Positions 63,526-64,000 of a DNA stretch of 64,000 nucleotides are shown one piece after another. Positions within the stretch are counted from its first letter, which is position 1. Each line of letters starts with the position of its first letter. The translations under genes were made by a program, and so were the position numbers. The DNA comes from Salegentibacter sp. Hel_I_6 (GTDB taxonomy: Bacteria > Bacteroidota > Bacteroidia > Flavobacteriales > Flavobacteriaceae). The notes beneath the pieces were generated by a model. It did not search any database, was not told where the DNA came from, and saw only the letters and a list, made by a program, of their open reading frames with translations. Location of the stretch: assembly GCF_000745315.1 (NCBI RefSeq), contig NZ_JQNQ01000001.1, forward strand, positions 3,224,001 through 3,288,000, given 5' to 3'.

Positions 63526-63708
63526 ATGAAAATTAATAAAGTAGGTTACTACATTTTAAACGCAATATTATTTATTTCCATAATTGTCGGTTTTTATGAA
63601 CTGATAGATATTAAAACATTGGTAGGAGTTTTTATAACTCCAGCTTTTATAATATCTGCTTCTTTGAGATATAAAAGTAAAAAAGAGAAAACAGTAGATT
63701 CCATTTAA
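63526..63708 (+). CDS. Two-helix small membrane protein (cassette 35; relative of 44526)
   Basis: A 60-residue protein, MKINKVGYYILNAILFISII..., two helices and a basic tail, clearly related to the cassette 15 protein (same length, about half the residues identical). Function unknown. A tail of about 260 bp follows with the words ACTCAGCCGCA at about 63720 and 63823. Confidence 0.63.
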   Translation: MKINKVGYYILNAILFISIIVGFYELIDIKTLVGVFITPAFIISASLRYKSKKEKTVDSI

Positions 63709-63967
63709 AGCGGACTTTTACTCAGCCGCAGATTTAATTCATCACTCTTGCGGACTGGAAATTGATAAATCAGAACTCGAAAGATTAATTAAGGAAGCGA
63801 GATTGTAAAGTTACGGATCCAACTCAGCCGCAAAAAAGAATTTCATCACTGTTGCGGATAAAACAAATAGAAAGACAAAAGATTAAAAATTTCTCAAATT
63901 AAAAACAAAGCAAACGGAAAAAACGGAACGGCAAATCTTTCGTGCTCCCTCGGCTATGTCGCTACGG

Positions 63968-64000
63968 ATTGACAACAATGTATAAAAACAATGCTATCTT
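63968..64000 (+). repeat. attC of cassette 35 (cut by window end)
   Basis: R'' TTGACAAC complements the start TTGTCAA; followed by TATAAAAACAATGC. The array continues beyond the window. Confidence 0.8.

Larger units (their letters stand above)
32417..64000 (+). mobile_element. Integron-like gene cassette array, 35 cassettes (continues past the window)
   Basis: Consecutive units each start TT(A/G) after a conserved ACG and end with an attC-like hairpin site. I number them 1-35. For each one the first 7-9 bases are complementary to the R'' end of its own attC (examples: TTAGTGGCA / TGCCACTAA, TTGTAGGGC / GCCCTACAA, TTACCCAC / GTGGGTAA). All cassette genes lie on the + strand. Most have 10-50 bp leaders and no visible promoter, so they probably depend on read-through transcription. 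Four group II introns and one IS element lie inside attC sites. Confidence 0.88.

Noticed and set aside
32417..64000. CRISPR array as explanation for the regular repeats
   Set aside because: Repeats are 65-135 bp, form two-arm hairpins, and the intervals are 0.4-2.6 kb with genes; no cas genes are present.
24770..64000. Right end of the tRNA-Ser island inside the window
   Set aside because: I found no second copy of the tRNA 3' end (TTCGAATCCCTCTTCC) downstream; the end is probably outside or the repeat has decayed.

Overview
The window looks like a chromosomal segment of a marine or halophilic member of the Flavobacteriaceae (Bacteroidota; Salegentibacter, Gramella or Zunongwangia-like). 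The basis is low GC, weak Shine-Dalgarno sites, many secreted proteins and short 'CSNDDD' lipoproteins, BshC for bacillithiol, a Bacteroidetes promoter (TTTG-N19-TAnnTTTG) and family-typical palindromic intergenic repeats. The assignment is inferred from gene content, not from a database match.

Region 1 (1-24.5 kb) is an ordinary chromosomal backbone. It holds two tandem small membrane proteins, a Na+/Ca2+ exchanger coupled to an M16 zinc protease, an M14 carboxypeptidase, bshC with a PLP decarboxylase, a SIMPL protein, guaA followed by a LysM / OsmC / DUF922-like run, a nitronate monooxygenase-like gene with mnmA, a four-domain fasciclin lipoprotein, an M28 peptidase and an SGNH hydrolase.

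Region 2 (24.7-31.2 kb) starts at a tRNA-Ser(UGA) gene directly followed by an IntDOT-type tyrosine integrase. Behind it lie island genes: an excisionase-like HTH protein, a BfmA/BtgA-like mobilization protein, a short RadC/JAB protein and SSB. Two copies of a long imperfect hairpin element (28.1 and 30.1 kb) share loop motifs and show compensatory stem changes. This is probably an integrative element; its far end is not visible.

Region 3 (31.2 kb to the window end and beyond) is the striking part: a large integron-like cassette array. A XerC/D-like tyrosine recombinase with a ~105-residue N-terminal extension, lacking the extra segment of classical IntI, sits with its 3' end facing 35 consecutive cassettes. 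Each cassette begins TT(A/G) just after a conserved ACG and ends in an attC-like hairpin of ~130 bp (65 bp in one family). The first 7-9 bases of every cassette are complementary to the left (R'') end of its own attC, as expected if cassettes move as circles cut at G|TT. Cassettes carry one or two genes, all on the + strand: lipoproteins, one- or two-helix membrane proteins, two S41 peptidases, a methyltransferase, an HNH nuclease, a PadR repressor with its own promoter and operator, and many unknowns. A 460-bp cassette with no convincing gene is tandemly repeated six times next to the integrase and occurs twice more downstream.

The attC sites are themselves targets of parasites. Four group IIC introns are inserted at the same attC position on the bottom strand; one has an intron-free twin cassette next to it. 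One IS1111-subgroup IS110 element lies 8 bases further into another attC. These insertions split the attC and probably lock the affected cassettes in place. Four attC sites with unrelated sequence indicate capture of cassettes from other arrays.
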